Origin: a virus
DNA length: 64,000 bases
Reading direction: 5' to 3' (one strand)
Virus record (IMG/VR): IMGVR_UViG_3300005663_000045
Coordinates: 1-64,000 of that record
Notes under the pieces: model-generated
The model's database searches: none
What the model was told of the DNA's origin: nothing
What the model saw: only the letters and a program-made list of their open reading frames with translations
Part shown: in pieces, positions 48,453 through 55,200 of the stretch
Layout: each line of letters starts with the position of its first letter
Numbering within the stretch: the stretch's first letter is position 1
Made by a program: the position numbers and the translations under genes

Positions 48453-48677
48453 ATGCCTAATGGCGGTGGAACAGGTTACTTCGATCATTCAGATCAGCAG
48501 GATCATCATCACCAAGAAATTGAATCCTTGAAAGCAGAGAACGCGCGGCTGCGGGCTAACCAGATTGCCGCCCGAGTATGGTGTGACGAGCAGATGGAGA
48601 AGTACAAAATGGATGCTGACGCCTGCCAGGCCATTGCAAAGATTCTCACCGAGGTCATGGTTCGGCAAGAATCCTGA
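48453..48677 (+). CDS. Coiled-coil small protein (74 aa)
   Basis: GGACAGAACT precedes the ATG. His-rich N-terminal stretch (DHHHQ) then IESLKAENARLRANQIAAR as a coiled coil. No domain recognised. Confidence 0.5.
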   Translation: MPNGGGTGYFDHSDQQDHHHQEIESLKAENARLRANQIAARVWCDEQMEKYKMDADACQAIAKILTEVMVRQES

Positions 48678-48698
48678 ATCATGCAGGGAAGCGATGAA

Positions 48699-48724
48699 TC
48701 CGCCATAGCTTCAGCGAAGGCGGA
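48699..48724. repeat. Hairpin element 3
   Basis: TCCGCC (48699-48704) pairs with GGCGGA (48719-48724) around ATAGCTTCAGCGAA, then AAAGGAG and the start of the phosphoesterase gene. The best-preserved copy of the family seen at 36779 and 47724. Confidence 0.65.
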
Positions 48725-48738
48725 AAGGAGTATCAGGG

Positions 48739-49581
48739 ATGACGAAGAAACTACGAGTACCAAATCTGGTTATTGTCTCCGACCTTCACTGTGGCTGCAG
48801 GGTTGGCCTATGCCCGCCGGAGCCCGTCTCCCTCGACGGAGAGGGTACGTATCACGCCTCCAAGCTCCAATTGAAGATGTGGGCGATGTGGCGGGAATTC
48901 TGGGATGTATGGGTGCCGGAAGCATGCCGGAATGAACCATATGCGGTGGTTGTAAATGGCGATTCGTTAGATGGTGTACACCACAACTCCACGACACAGA
49001 TTTCTCACAATCTCAAAGACCAAGCCGATGTTGCGGAGGCCATATTGAAACCCATCGTGGAGGCGTGTGACGGTCGGTTCTACATCATTCGCGGCACCGA
49101 AGCCCATGTGGGCAAGTCGGGAGTAGAAGAAGAGCGCTTGGCAAAGTCCTTGGGCGCTGTCCCGGACGAGGCTGGCCGATTCGCTCGATACGAATTATGG
49201 GCTCGTGTGGGTACGGCCCTGGTCCACCTCATGCACCACATCGGGACGACTTCGAGTAGCGCCCATGAAGCAAGCGCCGTGAATGCCGAACTGACCGCTT
49301 CGTATGTAGAGGCGGCGAGATGGTCCGAAGAGCCTCCTGATTACGTGGTCCGCTCACACAGGCACAGGGCGATCGTAGTGGATCTCGATTGTGCCAAGGG
49401 CTACGCCGCAGGGATAGTTACCCCAGGCTGGCAGGCGAAGACGCCGTTTGCTTACAAGATTGCAGGAGCGAGGCTCGCCCCTCCGCAGTTTGGTGGTTTC
49501 TTGATACGCCAGGGGAATGAGGAGCATTTCTACCGCCGCAAGGTCTTCTCGATAGGGCGACCGAAAGAGGTGCGGGTATGA
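48739..49581 (+). CDS. Calcineurin-like metallophosphoesterase
   Basis: 280 aa. SDLHCG with D15 and H17, NGDSLDG with D75, RGTEAH (in place of the usual GNHE, H123), a His in LVHLMHHIG and a late SHRH. These are the metal ligands of calcineurin-like phosphoesterases, though the Asn of the GNHE motif is replaced by Thr. AAAGGAGTATCAGGG precedes the ATG. May act on nucleotides or protein/DNA phosphates. Confidence 0.8.
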   Translation: MTKKLRVPNLVIVSDLHCGCRVGLCPPEPVSLDGEGTYHASKLQLKMWAMWREFWDVWVPEACRNEPYAVVVNGDSLDGVHHNSTTQISHNLKDQADVAEAILKPIVEACDGRFYIIRGTEAHVGKSGVEEERLAKSLGAVPDEAGRFARYELWARVGTALVHLMHHIGTTSSSAHEASAVNAELTASYVEAARWSEEPPDYVVRSHRHRAIVVDLDCAKGYAAGIVTPGWQAKTPFAYKIAGARLAPPQFGGFLIRQGNEEHFYRRKVFSIGRPKEVRV

Positions 49582-50237
49582 CCGAGCAGATAACGATGGA
49601 CGAGTGGCTGGCGGAGATGGACAAGATACACGCTGACGACGAGGGATTAACGGGGCCAGAGATAGCGAAGATATCAGGCCGGTCAGAGAGTACGACATTC
49701 CGCATGCTCTTTAAGGGCCTTACTGCTGGTCGGTATACCAAAGGATATGCGACTCGGACAAACAGCAGGGGTGCTTTGAGGCGGGTGTCCGTCTATCGAG
49801 TGGTGAGCGGGGATGAATGGCAGCAGGAGCTGGAGAAGTGGTCTGGCGGGGATGACGGGCTGACCACTAGAGAAATAGCGAAGATGTTGGGGTGCTCTAT
49901 TAGGCCAGCCTATCACATGATTCACAAGGGAATCGCCGCTGGGAGATACACCGAGGGTTACGCCCTACGGGCAGACAGGATTAACCGACAACTGCGTGTG
50001 CCCGTCTATCGGCTGGTGAGCGGGGATGAATGGCAAGTGGAAGTAGATAAATGGTTCAAGGAGGACCAGGGATTGACGGCGGTAGAGATAGCGAAGGCGT
50101 CAGGTCACGCCAAGAACACGATGCGCCGGTTGATAAACAGGGGCGTTGCTGCTGGCAAATACATTAAGGGCTTTGCTTATCGGAGGGACAAGAGAGGCAC
50201 AAAGATTCATGTACCTGTTTACCGGGTGGTGAAGTGA
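49578..50237 (+). CDS. Protein with three tandem HTH-like repeats
   Basis: 219 aa built of three ~70-residue units: DEGLTGPEIAKISGRSESTTFRML, DDGLTTREIAKMLGCSIRPAYHMI and DQGLTAVEIAKASGHAKNTMRRLI, each followed by a (T/A)AG(R/K)Y ... GYA/GFA ... VYR basic wing. Each unit is an HTH with a wing, so it probably binds a repeated or long DNA site. Coupled by ATGA. Likely an early regulator or origin-binding protein. Confidence 0.75.
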   Translation: MTEQITMDEWLAEMDKIHADDEGLTGPEIAKISGRSESTTFRMLFKGLTAGRYTKGYATRTNSRGALRRVSVYRVVSGDEWQQELEKWSGGDDGLTTREIAKMLGCSIRPAYHMIHKGIAAGRYTEGYALRADRINRQLRVPVYRLVSGDEWQVEVDKWFKEDQGLTAVEIAKASGHAKNTMRRLINRGVAAGKYIKGFAYRRDKRGTKIHVPVYRVVK

Positions 50238-50428
50238 AAAAGATCCTCCTCGAAGACGCCGAAGGCGATCCGTGCTTCATCGGGCATACCGACCCGTGCG
50301 GTTTTGCCCGCGAGCAATATGTGTTCGTGCAGGTTGGCGGCAAGGTGGGATGGTTCACAGCTAAGGGTGCGCGCGAATTCGCCAAGACGATAGAAGAGGC
50401 CGCCAAAGAACTAGAGGTGGGCAAATGA
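50234..50428 (+). CDS. Small hypothetical protein (64 aa)
   Basis: Acidic then beta-like centre (YVFVQVGGKVGWFTAKG) and a C-terminal helix. ATGA overlaps on both sides. No family recognised. Confidence 0.55.
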   Translation: MKKILLEDAEGDPCFIGHTDPCGFAREQYVFVQVGGKVGWFTAKGAREFAKTIEEAAKELEVGK

Positions 50429-50514
50429 TGCGTCTATCCACAATCATCTTCAATTTGGCTGTCGCACTGGCCGCCCTGGTGTGGGTGCTGCAACAACTGG
50501 GGCTGATTCCATGA
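50425..50514 (+). CDS. 29-aa single-TM peptide
   Basis: ATG at 50425, stop overlapping the next start (ATGA). IIFNLAVALAALVWVLQQLGL is a TM helix with almost no flanks. First of three tiny membrane proteins in a row. Confidence 0.6.
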   Translation: MMRLSTIIFNLAVALAALVWVLQQLGLIP

Positions 50515-50594
50515 AGAAGCTCTTGGATATCCTGCTGGCTATCGGAGAGCGGGTGTATGAGTTTTTCTTCGGGACAGGAGACACGAAATGTTAG
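50511..50594 (+). CDS. 27-aa amphipathic membrane-active peptide
   Basis: MKKLLDILLAIGERVYEFFF ... is an amphipathic helix with a charged C-terminus; overlaps both neighbours. The pattern is like short holin-type or toxin peptides. Confidence 0.55.
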   Translation: MKKLLDILLAIGERVYEFFFGTGDTKC

Positions 50595-50707
50595 CTGGAA
50601 CACCAACAGGAATAGCGTTAGGGATGATGGCGCTTGTGCTGGTCGGCGCGTGGTCGCTAGCGTATCTGTTTAGATTCAAGGGGTTCGGACGAAAGGAAAA
50701 CACATGA
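50588..50707 (+). CDS. 39-aa single-TM peptide
   Basis: ATG at 50588 after GGAGACACGAA; stop in ATGA overlap with the YopX gene. ALGMMALVLVGAWSLAYLF is one TM, followed by a basic tail. Confidence 0.6.
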   Translation: MLAGTPTGIALGMMALVLVGAWSLAYLFRFKGFGRKENT

Positions 50708-51189
50708 CTCGCGAACTGAAATTCAGGGCATGGGATCAAGCCGAAAAGAAATGGATTCCTGGCGGTTATGGTTTCCACATCACTGGCGAGGCCATGATGT
50801 TGGGCGGGCTGTTTCAAGATCGCTGTCTTGGGGAACTCGACGATGTTGAAATAACACAATGGACCGGCTTGCTCGACAAGAATGGGAAGGAAATTTTTGA
50901 GGGGGACATCGTGGCCACTGGCACATCGGAGGATCACGTTCTTGCGGTTGTGCGCTTCGGTAAGGGCGAGAGAATCTGTTGGCATTACGACGACCATAAG
51001 GAGCTAGAGTTTCACGGCTGGTATCTGGAAGGGCTGATTGATTGTGAAGATGAGTTGTACAACCGCGAGATGATAATCGTTGGGAACGTCTATGAAAACC
51101 CATCTTTGGTGGAAGATCGCCAACGAGCGCAAGAAGAAAAGCGCGACAAGGAATGGGAAGAATTGAAAAATAGCAAGGGGTGGGTGTAA
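50704..51189 (+). CDS. YopX-family phage protein
   Basis: 161 aa. RELKFRAWDQAEKKW, QWTGLLDKNGKEIFEGDIV and IIVGNVYENPSL are the three signature blocks of YopX proteins, common in phages of many bacteria. Their exact biochemical role is unknown. ATGA-coupled to the tiny membrane genes. Confidence 0.85.
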   Translation: MTRELKFRAWDQAEKKWIPGGYGFHITGEAMMLGGLFQDRCLGELDDVEITQWTGLLDKNGKEIFEGDIVATGTSEDHVLAVVRFGKGERICWHYDDHKELEFHGWYLEGLIDCEDELYNREMIIVGNVYENPSLVEDRQRAQEEKRDKEWEELKNSKGWV

Positions 51190-51191
51190 CT

Positions 51192-51293
51192 ATGACGCGC
51201 GAAGAACCTACAGGCCGGAGTTTCAAGGACGCTCTCATTCGCCTTGTGATAGACGAATGCCCAACTGCTGGCCGTGATGGGAGAATGAGATGA
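51192..51293 (+). CDS. 33-aa peptide upstream of the nucleotidyltransferase
   Basis: ATG two bases after the YopX stop; stop in ATGA overlap with the next gene. MTREEPTGRSFKDALIRLVI is helical. No known function. Confidence 0.5.
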   Translation: MTREEPTGRSFKDALIRLVIDECPTAGRDGRMR

Positions 51294-52066
51294 TACCCAA
51301 GCCGATATATGACAAGCACCAATCCCTCTCCGACTGGTCGATACTCCTGGGCTATCGCGGGTCCATCGCGCATGGGATGTACGTTCCCAACACCGACCCG
51401 AACTCCATCGACGACAAGGACGTGATGGGGATCGTCGTCCCACCAAGGGACTATTACTACGGGCTCAAGACCTTCGGATCCAAAGGGACGAAGGAGATCA
51501 CGGACGGTGAATGGGATATCGTCCTGTTCGAGTTGACCAAAGCTGTTCGATTGCTCGCCAAGGGCAACCCCAATATACTACAGATCCTCTGGCTGAAGGA
51601 AAACTACTACATCAAGATCACCCCTGCGGGTCAGTTGCTGATAGACAACCGCGAACTGTTCGTCGGCAAGCACGTGTACCACAGCTTTGTCGGCTACGCC
51701 CACGGCCAGCTTCACAAGATGACGCACTGCCCGGGCAGGGGGTATATGGGTGCCAAGAGAAAAAGACTCGTCGAGAAGTTCGGCTACGACACCAAGAACG
51801 CCTCCCACTTAGTGCGCCTACTCCGTTTGGGGATTGAGTTTCTCTGTGATGGGGAGTTGCAGGTGGAGCGCCCTGATGCACAGGAACTTCTTGCGATCAA
51901 GCGAGGGGAATGGCCTTTGGAGAAGATCGAGGCGGAGGCTGCGAGGCTGTTTGAGGTCGCACAAGAGGCGCTTACCCATTCCCCGCTCCCGCCGAAACCG
52001 GAAACAGAGAAGATAAACGCGCTGTGCGTGGACATTGCTGAGTGCTGGCTGTCAGATAAGGAGTAG
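51290..52066 (+). CDS. Predicted nucleotidyltransferase (COG3541-like)
   Basis: 258 aa. GYRGSIAHGMY ... DDKDVMGIVVPP carries the GS ... DxD nucleotidyltransferase motif; the C-terminal half is helical with a basic GRGYMGAKRKRLVEKFGYDTKNASH block. Resembles a predicted nucleotidyltransferase family found in bacteria and phages. May modify RNA ends or a small molecule; note the tRNA-like RNA ~280 bases downstream. Confidence 0.72.
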   Translation: MIPKPIYDKHQSLSDWSILLGYRGSIAHGMYVPNTDPNSIDDKDVMGIVVPPRDYYYGLKTFGSKGTKEITDGEWDIVLFELTKAVRLLAKGNPNILQILWLKENYYIKITPAGQLLIDNRELFVGKHVYHSFVGYAHGQLHKMTHCPGRGYMGAKRKRLVEKFGYDTKNASHLVRLLRLGIEFLCDGELQVERPDAQELLAIKRGEWPLEKIEAEAARLFEVAQEALTHSPLPPKPETEKINALCVDIAECWLSDKE

Positions 52067-52070
52067 CAAG

Positions 52071-52340
52071 ATGGAACAGGTTAAAGATGTAGATTTGGCG
52101 GAGTTGGTGGATTCCTCGGAAGGCGAGATCTTTGCCGAGAAGCAGCGGTCTGTAGCTGGCTTGGTCAAGAAGCTGCTGCAAAGGCAGGAGATCCTGGCCA
52201 AGGAAGTCATGGCCGCCGAGAAGTCCTTGGCGAAGAAAAAAGAAGGGCTTTTCAAGGTCGAAGTCAAGATCACGAAGCTGCGAGACGGCGACTGGTCCGT
52301 GCTTCAAGAGGACAAGCCCCAGGGCCAGCAAGAGAACTGA
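52071..52340 (+). CDS. Coiled-coil small protein (89 aa)
   Basis: ATG at 52071 after GGAGTAGCAAG. Charged heptad coiled coil (LVKKLLQRQEILAKEVMAAE) with an acidic start. No family recognised. Confidence 0.55.
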   Translation: MEQVKDVDLAELVDSSEGEIFAEKQRSVAGLVKKLLQRQEILAKEVMAAEKSLAKKKEGLFKVEVKITKLRDGDWSVLQEDKPQGQQEN

Positions 52341-52346
52341 CAACAT

Positions 52347-52507
52347 CGCGGCGTGGCGTAAACGGACAACGCCTGCCGAACTTTCCTGGTTGAGTAGGCC
52401 CCAAGCTGAACGACGCTGCGTAGTAACCCCTCTTCCGGGCGAAGCCAGCAGGATACGCGGGAAATGTGTTTCGGCAAGGATTGCGGGTTCGAGTCCCGCC
52501 GCCGCGA
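52347..52507 (+). tRNA. tRNA-like gene with an 89-nt insertion in the anticodon arm
   Basis: Acceptor CGCGGCG (52347-52353) pairs perfectly with CGCCGCG (52500-52506), discriminator A. D-stem GCGT/ACGC (52356-52359/52369-52372) with GG in a 9-nt loop. T-arm GCGGG-TTCGAGT-CCCGC (52483-52499) is perfect. The anticodon stem TGCCGAA (52374-52380) pairs with TTCGGCA (52470-52476), but instead of a 7-nt loop there are 89 nt with internal helices (52382-52386/52460-52464, 52418-52422/52454-52458, CTTC/GAAG 52432-52444). No U33-containing loop of 7 nt can be formed by removing a segment, so an anticodon cannot be assigned. Confidence 0.7.
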
Positions 52508-52523
52508 GTGAAAGGAGCATGAG

Positions 52524-52775
52524 ATGAAGCATGATTTCGAGATAACACATACGATGGCAACAAGGACGCTAGAGGGCTCTGCACCACATAGTTATTGGGG
52601 GCTTATGCACCGCGAAGCGGAGGGGGTCTGTAGGCGGTGCGGCGTGCGTGTGTGTGTCTCTAGCGACGGGATGACTGATGGTTTGGCTGAGGAAGAACTT
52701 CGGAAGGTATTTAGGCAGACAAATTGTAAGCCAAGAGGTTTTTGGCGGCGGTTGTGCTTTTGGGCAGGAGAATGA
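52524..52775 (+). CDS. Zinc-site small protein (83 aa)
   Basis: GVCRRCGVRVC plus a later Cys pair suggest a zinc knuckle; the last third is basic (KPRGFWRRLCFW). AAAGGAGCATGAG precedes the ATG. Confidence 0.55.
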   Translation: MKHDFEITHTMATRTLEGSAPHSYWGLMHREAEGVCRRCGVRVCVSSDGMTDGLAEEELRKVFRQTNCKPRGFWRRLCFWAGE

Positions 52776-52776
52776 G

Positions 52777-52905
52777 ATGAAAGAATCTAATGGGATTGAC
52801 CTATTTGACGAAAAATACCGTATTCGTTTCCAATTGACTTGGGGGGCAATGATCTACTTCATGACGCCCCGGATTGACGGCCCGTACACGCTCATCAAGA
52901 TGTAG
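52777..52905 (+). CDS. Small hypothetical protein (42 aa)
   Basis: ATG at 52777 after GGAGAATGAG. LFDEKYRIRFQLTWGAMIYF is a short beta-like segment. No domain recognised. Confidence 0.5.
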   Translation: MKESNGIDLFDEKYRIRFQLTWGAMIYFMTPRIDGPYTLIKM

Positions 52906-52915
52906 GAGAATAAGT

Positions 52916-53128
52916 TTGCCGGTCAAGGACGACCAAGACAATCCGTGGAACTTGCTGACAGAGCCGCAAAAGCGATGCGTCAAGCTATTGATTACTGAAG
53001 GATTATCGGTATCAGAAGCCGCGAAACAAGAGGGGGTGACGGCTCGCGCGATATACTACCGGATGCAGGGTATCGTCCAACGGTTCCCTGGTGCCAATCG
53101 CACACTCTATAGGAACCGCAAGTCATGA
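52916..53128 (+). CDS. HTH protein, TTG start (sigma region 4-like, 70 aa)
   Basis: TTG at 52916 lies 7 bases after GGAG. LTEPQKRCVKLLITEGLSVSEAAKQEGVTARAIYYRM is a helix-turn-helix of sigma70 region 4 type, comparable to the gene at 29508. Probable small regulator. Confidence 0.65.
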   Translation: MPVKDDQDNPWNLLTEPQKRCVKLLITEGLSVSEAAKQEGVTARAIYYRMQGIVQRFPGANRTLYRNRKS

Positions 53129-53162
53129 GACCTTCACTTTCTGCCTAATTATAGAGGGGACT

Positions 53163-53258
53163 ATGTATGTTGAAAGCGCGAGAAAATGGTTTTACGAGCA
53201 AAGATCCCGGGCTTCAAGCCCGTTAGACGAACAACAAGCGTCGATCCGTTTGAGCTGA
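53163..53258 (+). CDS. Possible 31-aa peptide
   Basis: ATG at 53163 shortly after GAGGGG. MYVESARKWFYEQRSRASSP is helical. Overlaps the zinc-ribbon gene in another frame, so only one of the two early starts may be used. Confidence 0.3.
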   Translation: MYVESARKWFYEQRSRASSPLDEQQASIRLS

Positions 53259-53398
53259 GCAAATGCGAAGATACTCGGCAAGCTAGGCCGGATGAAATTG
53301 TCACAGCGAAGATGGATGGGTGTTGTCCGAGGTGTGACGCTCCGGGAGATTTCTACTCCGACGGTGGTTTGTGCGTGAAATGCGGATTCAGCTACTAA
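53186..53398 (+). CDS. Zinc-ribbon small protein (70 aa)
   Basis: C-terminal CCPRCDAPGDFYSDGGLCVKCG is a clear zinc ribbon. The RBS is weak (GAAAGCGCGAGAAA). The N-terminal half is Arg/Pro/Asp-rich and unstructured. Confidence 0.6.
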   Translation: MVLRAKIPGFKPVRRTTSVDPFELSKCEDTRQARPDEIVTAKMDGCCPRCDAPGDFYSDGGLCVKCGFSY

Positions 53399-53399
53399 T

Positions 53400-53579
53400 A
53401 TGTCACACGCCGAGAAATGCCCATTGTGCGAAGGAAGCGGAAGGGTAGATACCAACTACGCGGATCCTCGATGCCACGGCTGTGACGGTAAAGGCTGGAT
53501 AGCAGTTGAGGACAACACACCAATGCCCTTCCCGGACATCAAGCCGCTTCGACAAGGTTTCCCAGCGCGCCTTGAATAA
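53400..53579 (+). CDS. DnaJ-type zinc-finger small protein (59 aa)
   Basis: ATG just after the previous stop. CPLCEGSGRV ... CHGCDGKGW is a DnaJ-like CxxCxGxG pair followed by a Pro-rich tail. Another member of the orphan zinc-finger set (41005, 12079). Confidence 0.65.
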   Translation: MSHAEKCPLCEGSGRVDTNYADPRCHGCDGKGWIAVEDNTPMPFPDIKPLRQGFPARLE

Positions 53580-53671
53580 TTTGAACTTTACGTCTTGGAG
53601 AGGGCGCAATGCTCCATATGCGACCCCCAGAGATGGGGCGCTGAGCCGCCAGCATTAACCACACCCCTGAG

Positions 53672-53932
53672 TTAAGTGGAAACCCGTATGACTTGGTTCC
53701 CGTCTGAATCGGTGTCCCATTCCCACGTGAGATTATCAGTCCAAGTATGTGTGGACTGGTTGTAAGCGTGGAATTCTACAGACCCAGCAAAGCATGCACA
53801 GTCAGCACTCCTACATAACTTCTCTCTGAGCCATTGGAGTTGAGGGGCTGTAATCAGTCCTCCATCTTCCAGGCCTACTGTGACCTCAGTGTTGTGATGC
53901 GAGATGTAAGCTCTAACTGGAATGGTCAGCAT
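53672..53932 (-). CDS. Minus-strand hypothetical protein (86 aa)
   Basis: Protein-like alternating pattern: IPVRAYISHHNTEVTVGLED, an amphipathic helix, and a C-terminal beta strand (NQVIRVST). It is the only minus-strand gene within the early region, between small plus-strand genes and tRNAs, so it may be a mobile or moron gene. No RBS is evident. Confidence 0.45.
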   Translation of the reverse strand: MLTIPVRAYISHHNTEVTVGLEDGGLITAPQLQWLREKLCRSADCACFAGSVEFHAYNQSTHTWTDNLTWEWDTDSDGNQVIRVST

Positions 53933-53952
53933 ATTTCACACTGGGCACCATT

Positions 53953-54012
53953 ATATGGCAGAGCGCCGCTCCTGTAAAGCGGTGGTTGGGGGTTCGAATC
54001 CTCTCGCTGGCC
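53953..54012 (+). tRNA. Degenerate or 3'-partial tRNA (anticodon TGT, Thr-like)
   Basis: The anticodon arm (CCGCT-CCTGTAA-AGCGG, 53966-53982), T-loop TTCGAAT and 3' acceptor CGCTGGC are tRNA-like, giving anticodon TGT, but position 33 is C rather than T. No 5' acceptor GCCAGCG is found at the right distance upstream (the sequence there is TCACACT/GGGCACC), and the D-arm is poor. It looks like a truncated or decayed tRNA-Thr. Confidence 0.45.
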
Positions 54013-54073
54013 TTGAAATAGAAACCAACAGTGCCAACCTAATCAGCTTGGTCATAAACAACACTACAGAGCC

Positions 54074-54148
54074 GGTGGCTGTGGCTCAATTGGCTAGAGC
54101 ACTTGGTTGTGATCCAAGGGATTGAGGGCTCGAGCCCCTCCGGCCACC
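54074..54148 (+). tRNA. tRNA-His (GTG)
   Basis: G(-1) at 54074, acceptor GTGGCTG/CGGCCAC, D-arm GCTC/GAGC, anticodon arm CTTGG-TTGTGAT-CCAAG with GTG, T-arm GAGGG/CCCTC and discriminator C. The extra 5' G and C73 are histidine identity elements. CCA is not encoded. Confidence 0.93.
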
Positions 54149-54172
54149 CGTTGTGTTGCAGAAGTGACGAAA

Positions 54173-54202
54173 TATGAGTCACAACAGCCTTTGTGACTCA
54201 TA
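54173..54202. other. Perfect 12-bp hairpin and repeats in a 410-base gene-free interval
   Basis: TATGAGTCACAA (54173-54184) and TTGTGACTCATA (54191-54202) form a perfect inverted repeat with a 6-base loop. Further right, TAAG(C/T)GTTTTACA occurs at 54247-54259 and 54267-54279 (20-bp spacing), and CTATAAG/CTTATAG is an inverted repeat at 54524-54542. Nothing gene-like is seen from 54149 to 54561; it looks like a regulatory or origin-like region. Confidence 0.45.
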
Positions 54203-54561
54203 CGTGCAACTCAAGGCGTACGGATTTCCGGGAAAGCGGGCCGAAGTAAGCGTTTTACAGGGCTCGTAAGTGTTTTACACGCAGTAGAGACATAATTGAG
54301 CGCCGCCAGGTGGTCACCGAAAGACACCCTGACTAATCAAGTGAAGCCGCGGTTAAAGTCAAAGCGGGCAGCAATCAGTAACTCAGGCAGCCGTTAGCAA
54401 CCTAGTCCTGATAAACAAACAAAATCTAGGCTCTGCGCCACCCCGTGCGGTTGAATCAGTTGCCCGTCGCGACTTAATGCTCAAGAAGAGGGAAGATCAG
54501 GTTAGAACGGGGTCTACGAATAGCTATAAGGAATGCTTATAGTGTCGTAAGAGATTCTTAT

Positions 54562-54720
54562 ATGGCTCCTAAGATGCCGAGTTGTAAGGAAGTAGTTGCG
54601 AATCCCGGGCTCTGGGTGAAGATTCAAAGAGAACTGAGAAGCCTTCGGCTCCAGATCACCAACAAAGACATGATAATCGAGGATCTTCAAGATAGGATGT
54701 ATGGCCTTAAGGACGAATGA
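54562..54720 (+). CDS. Small helical protein (52 aa)
   Basis: ATG at 54562; helical charged C-terminus (VKIQRELRSLRLQITNKDMI) suggests a coiled coil. No strong RBS (GATTCTTAT). The inverted repeat CTATAAG/CTTATAG lies 20 bases upstream. Confidence 0.5.
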   Translation: MAPKMPSCKEVVANPGLWVKIQRELRSLRLQITNKDMIIEDLQDRMYGLKDE

Positions 54721-54806
54721 GGCTGGAGGCCTTGTTTGGATACTGAGAATAATCTGTTATCCTACCCAAGCCCCCAATTGGTGAAATAAGGGGCGGGGAT
54801 ACGCGG

Positions 54807-54908
54807 ATGGACTCTTTAGCCACCATTGGGATAGTGCTTTTCGGCGTATGGGAGGCCCGCTGGTGGTTCCCGATCGCGTACTTGGCAGGCATGTACGGGT
54901 TGGTCTGA
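54807..54908 (+). CDS. 33-aa membrane peptide
   Basis: ATG at 54807 after AAGGGGCGGGG. LATIGIVLFGVWEARWWFPIAY is two short hydrophobic helices with a Trp-rich hinge. Function unknown. Confidence 0.5.
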   Translation: MDSLATIGIVLFGVWEARWWFPIAYLAGMYGLV

Positions 54909-54945
54909 TTGCTGCGTTGTGGGTGTGGATTAAGGGGCATCACGG

Positions 54946-55200
54946 ATGAGCGATGGTTACTCGATACTAAAGCTGCTCAAAGAAAAACAGTTTGGGGCGT
55001 TCCGGGACATCACAGACGAAATGATCGAGGATAGTGGCTTGGGGGTGGACGGGAAGAAGATACTCTATTCTGTCCGGGGGAACCTTTGGACAATCCAGGA
55101 TGATCTTTATGGCACAGGGATGAAGTTTTTAGCGTGGTATGCGGTGAAGGACGTTTTGGCATCACTAGAGGCGATAGAATCCCAGGAGTCTCACGGATGA
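54946..55200 (+). CDS. Acidic helical hypothetical protein (84 aa)
   Basis: Helical N-terminus (LKLLKEKQFGAFRDITDEMI) and Tyr/Trp-containing second half. ATGA-coupled to the next gene. No domain recognised. Confidence 0.55.
   Translation: MSDGYSILKLLKEKQFGAFRDITDEMIEDSGLGVDGKKILYSVRGNLWTIQDDLYGTGMKFLAWYAVKDVLASLEAIESQESHG

Noticed and set aside
52347-52507. tmRNA or group I intron reading of the tRNA-like gene
   Set aside because: The 89-nt insertion is too short for a group I intron core, there is no tag reading frame as in tmRNA, and no archaeal bulge-helix-bulge boundary gives a normal anticodon loop.
53648-54012. GCCAGC at 53649 as the missing 5' acceptor of the Thr-like tRNA with a ~300-nt intron
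   Set aside because: Only six bases match, no D-arm follows, and a minus-strand gene lies between; probably chance.
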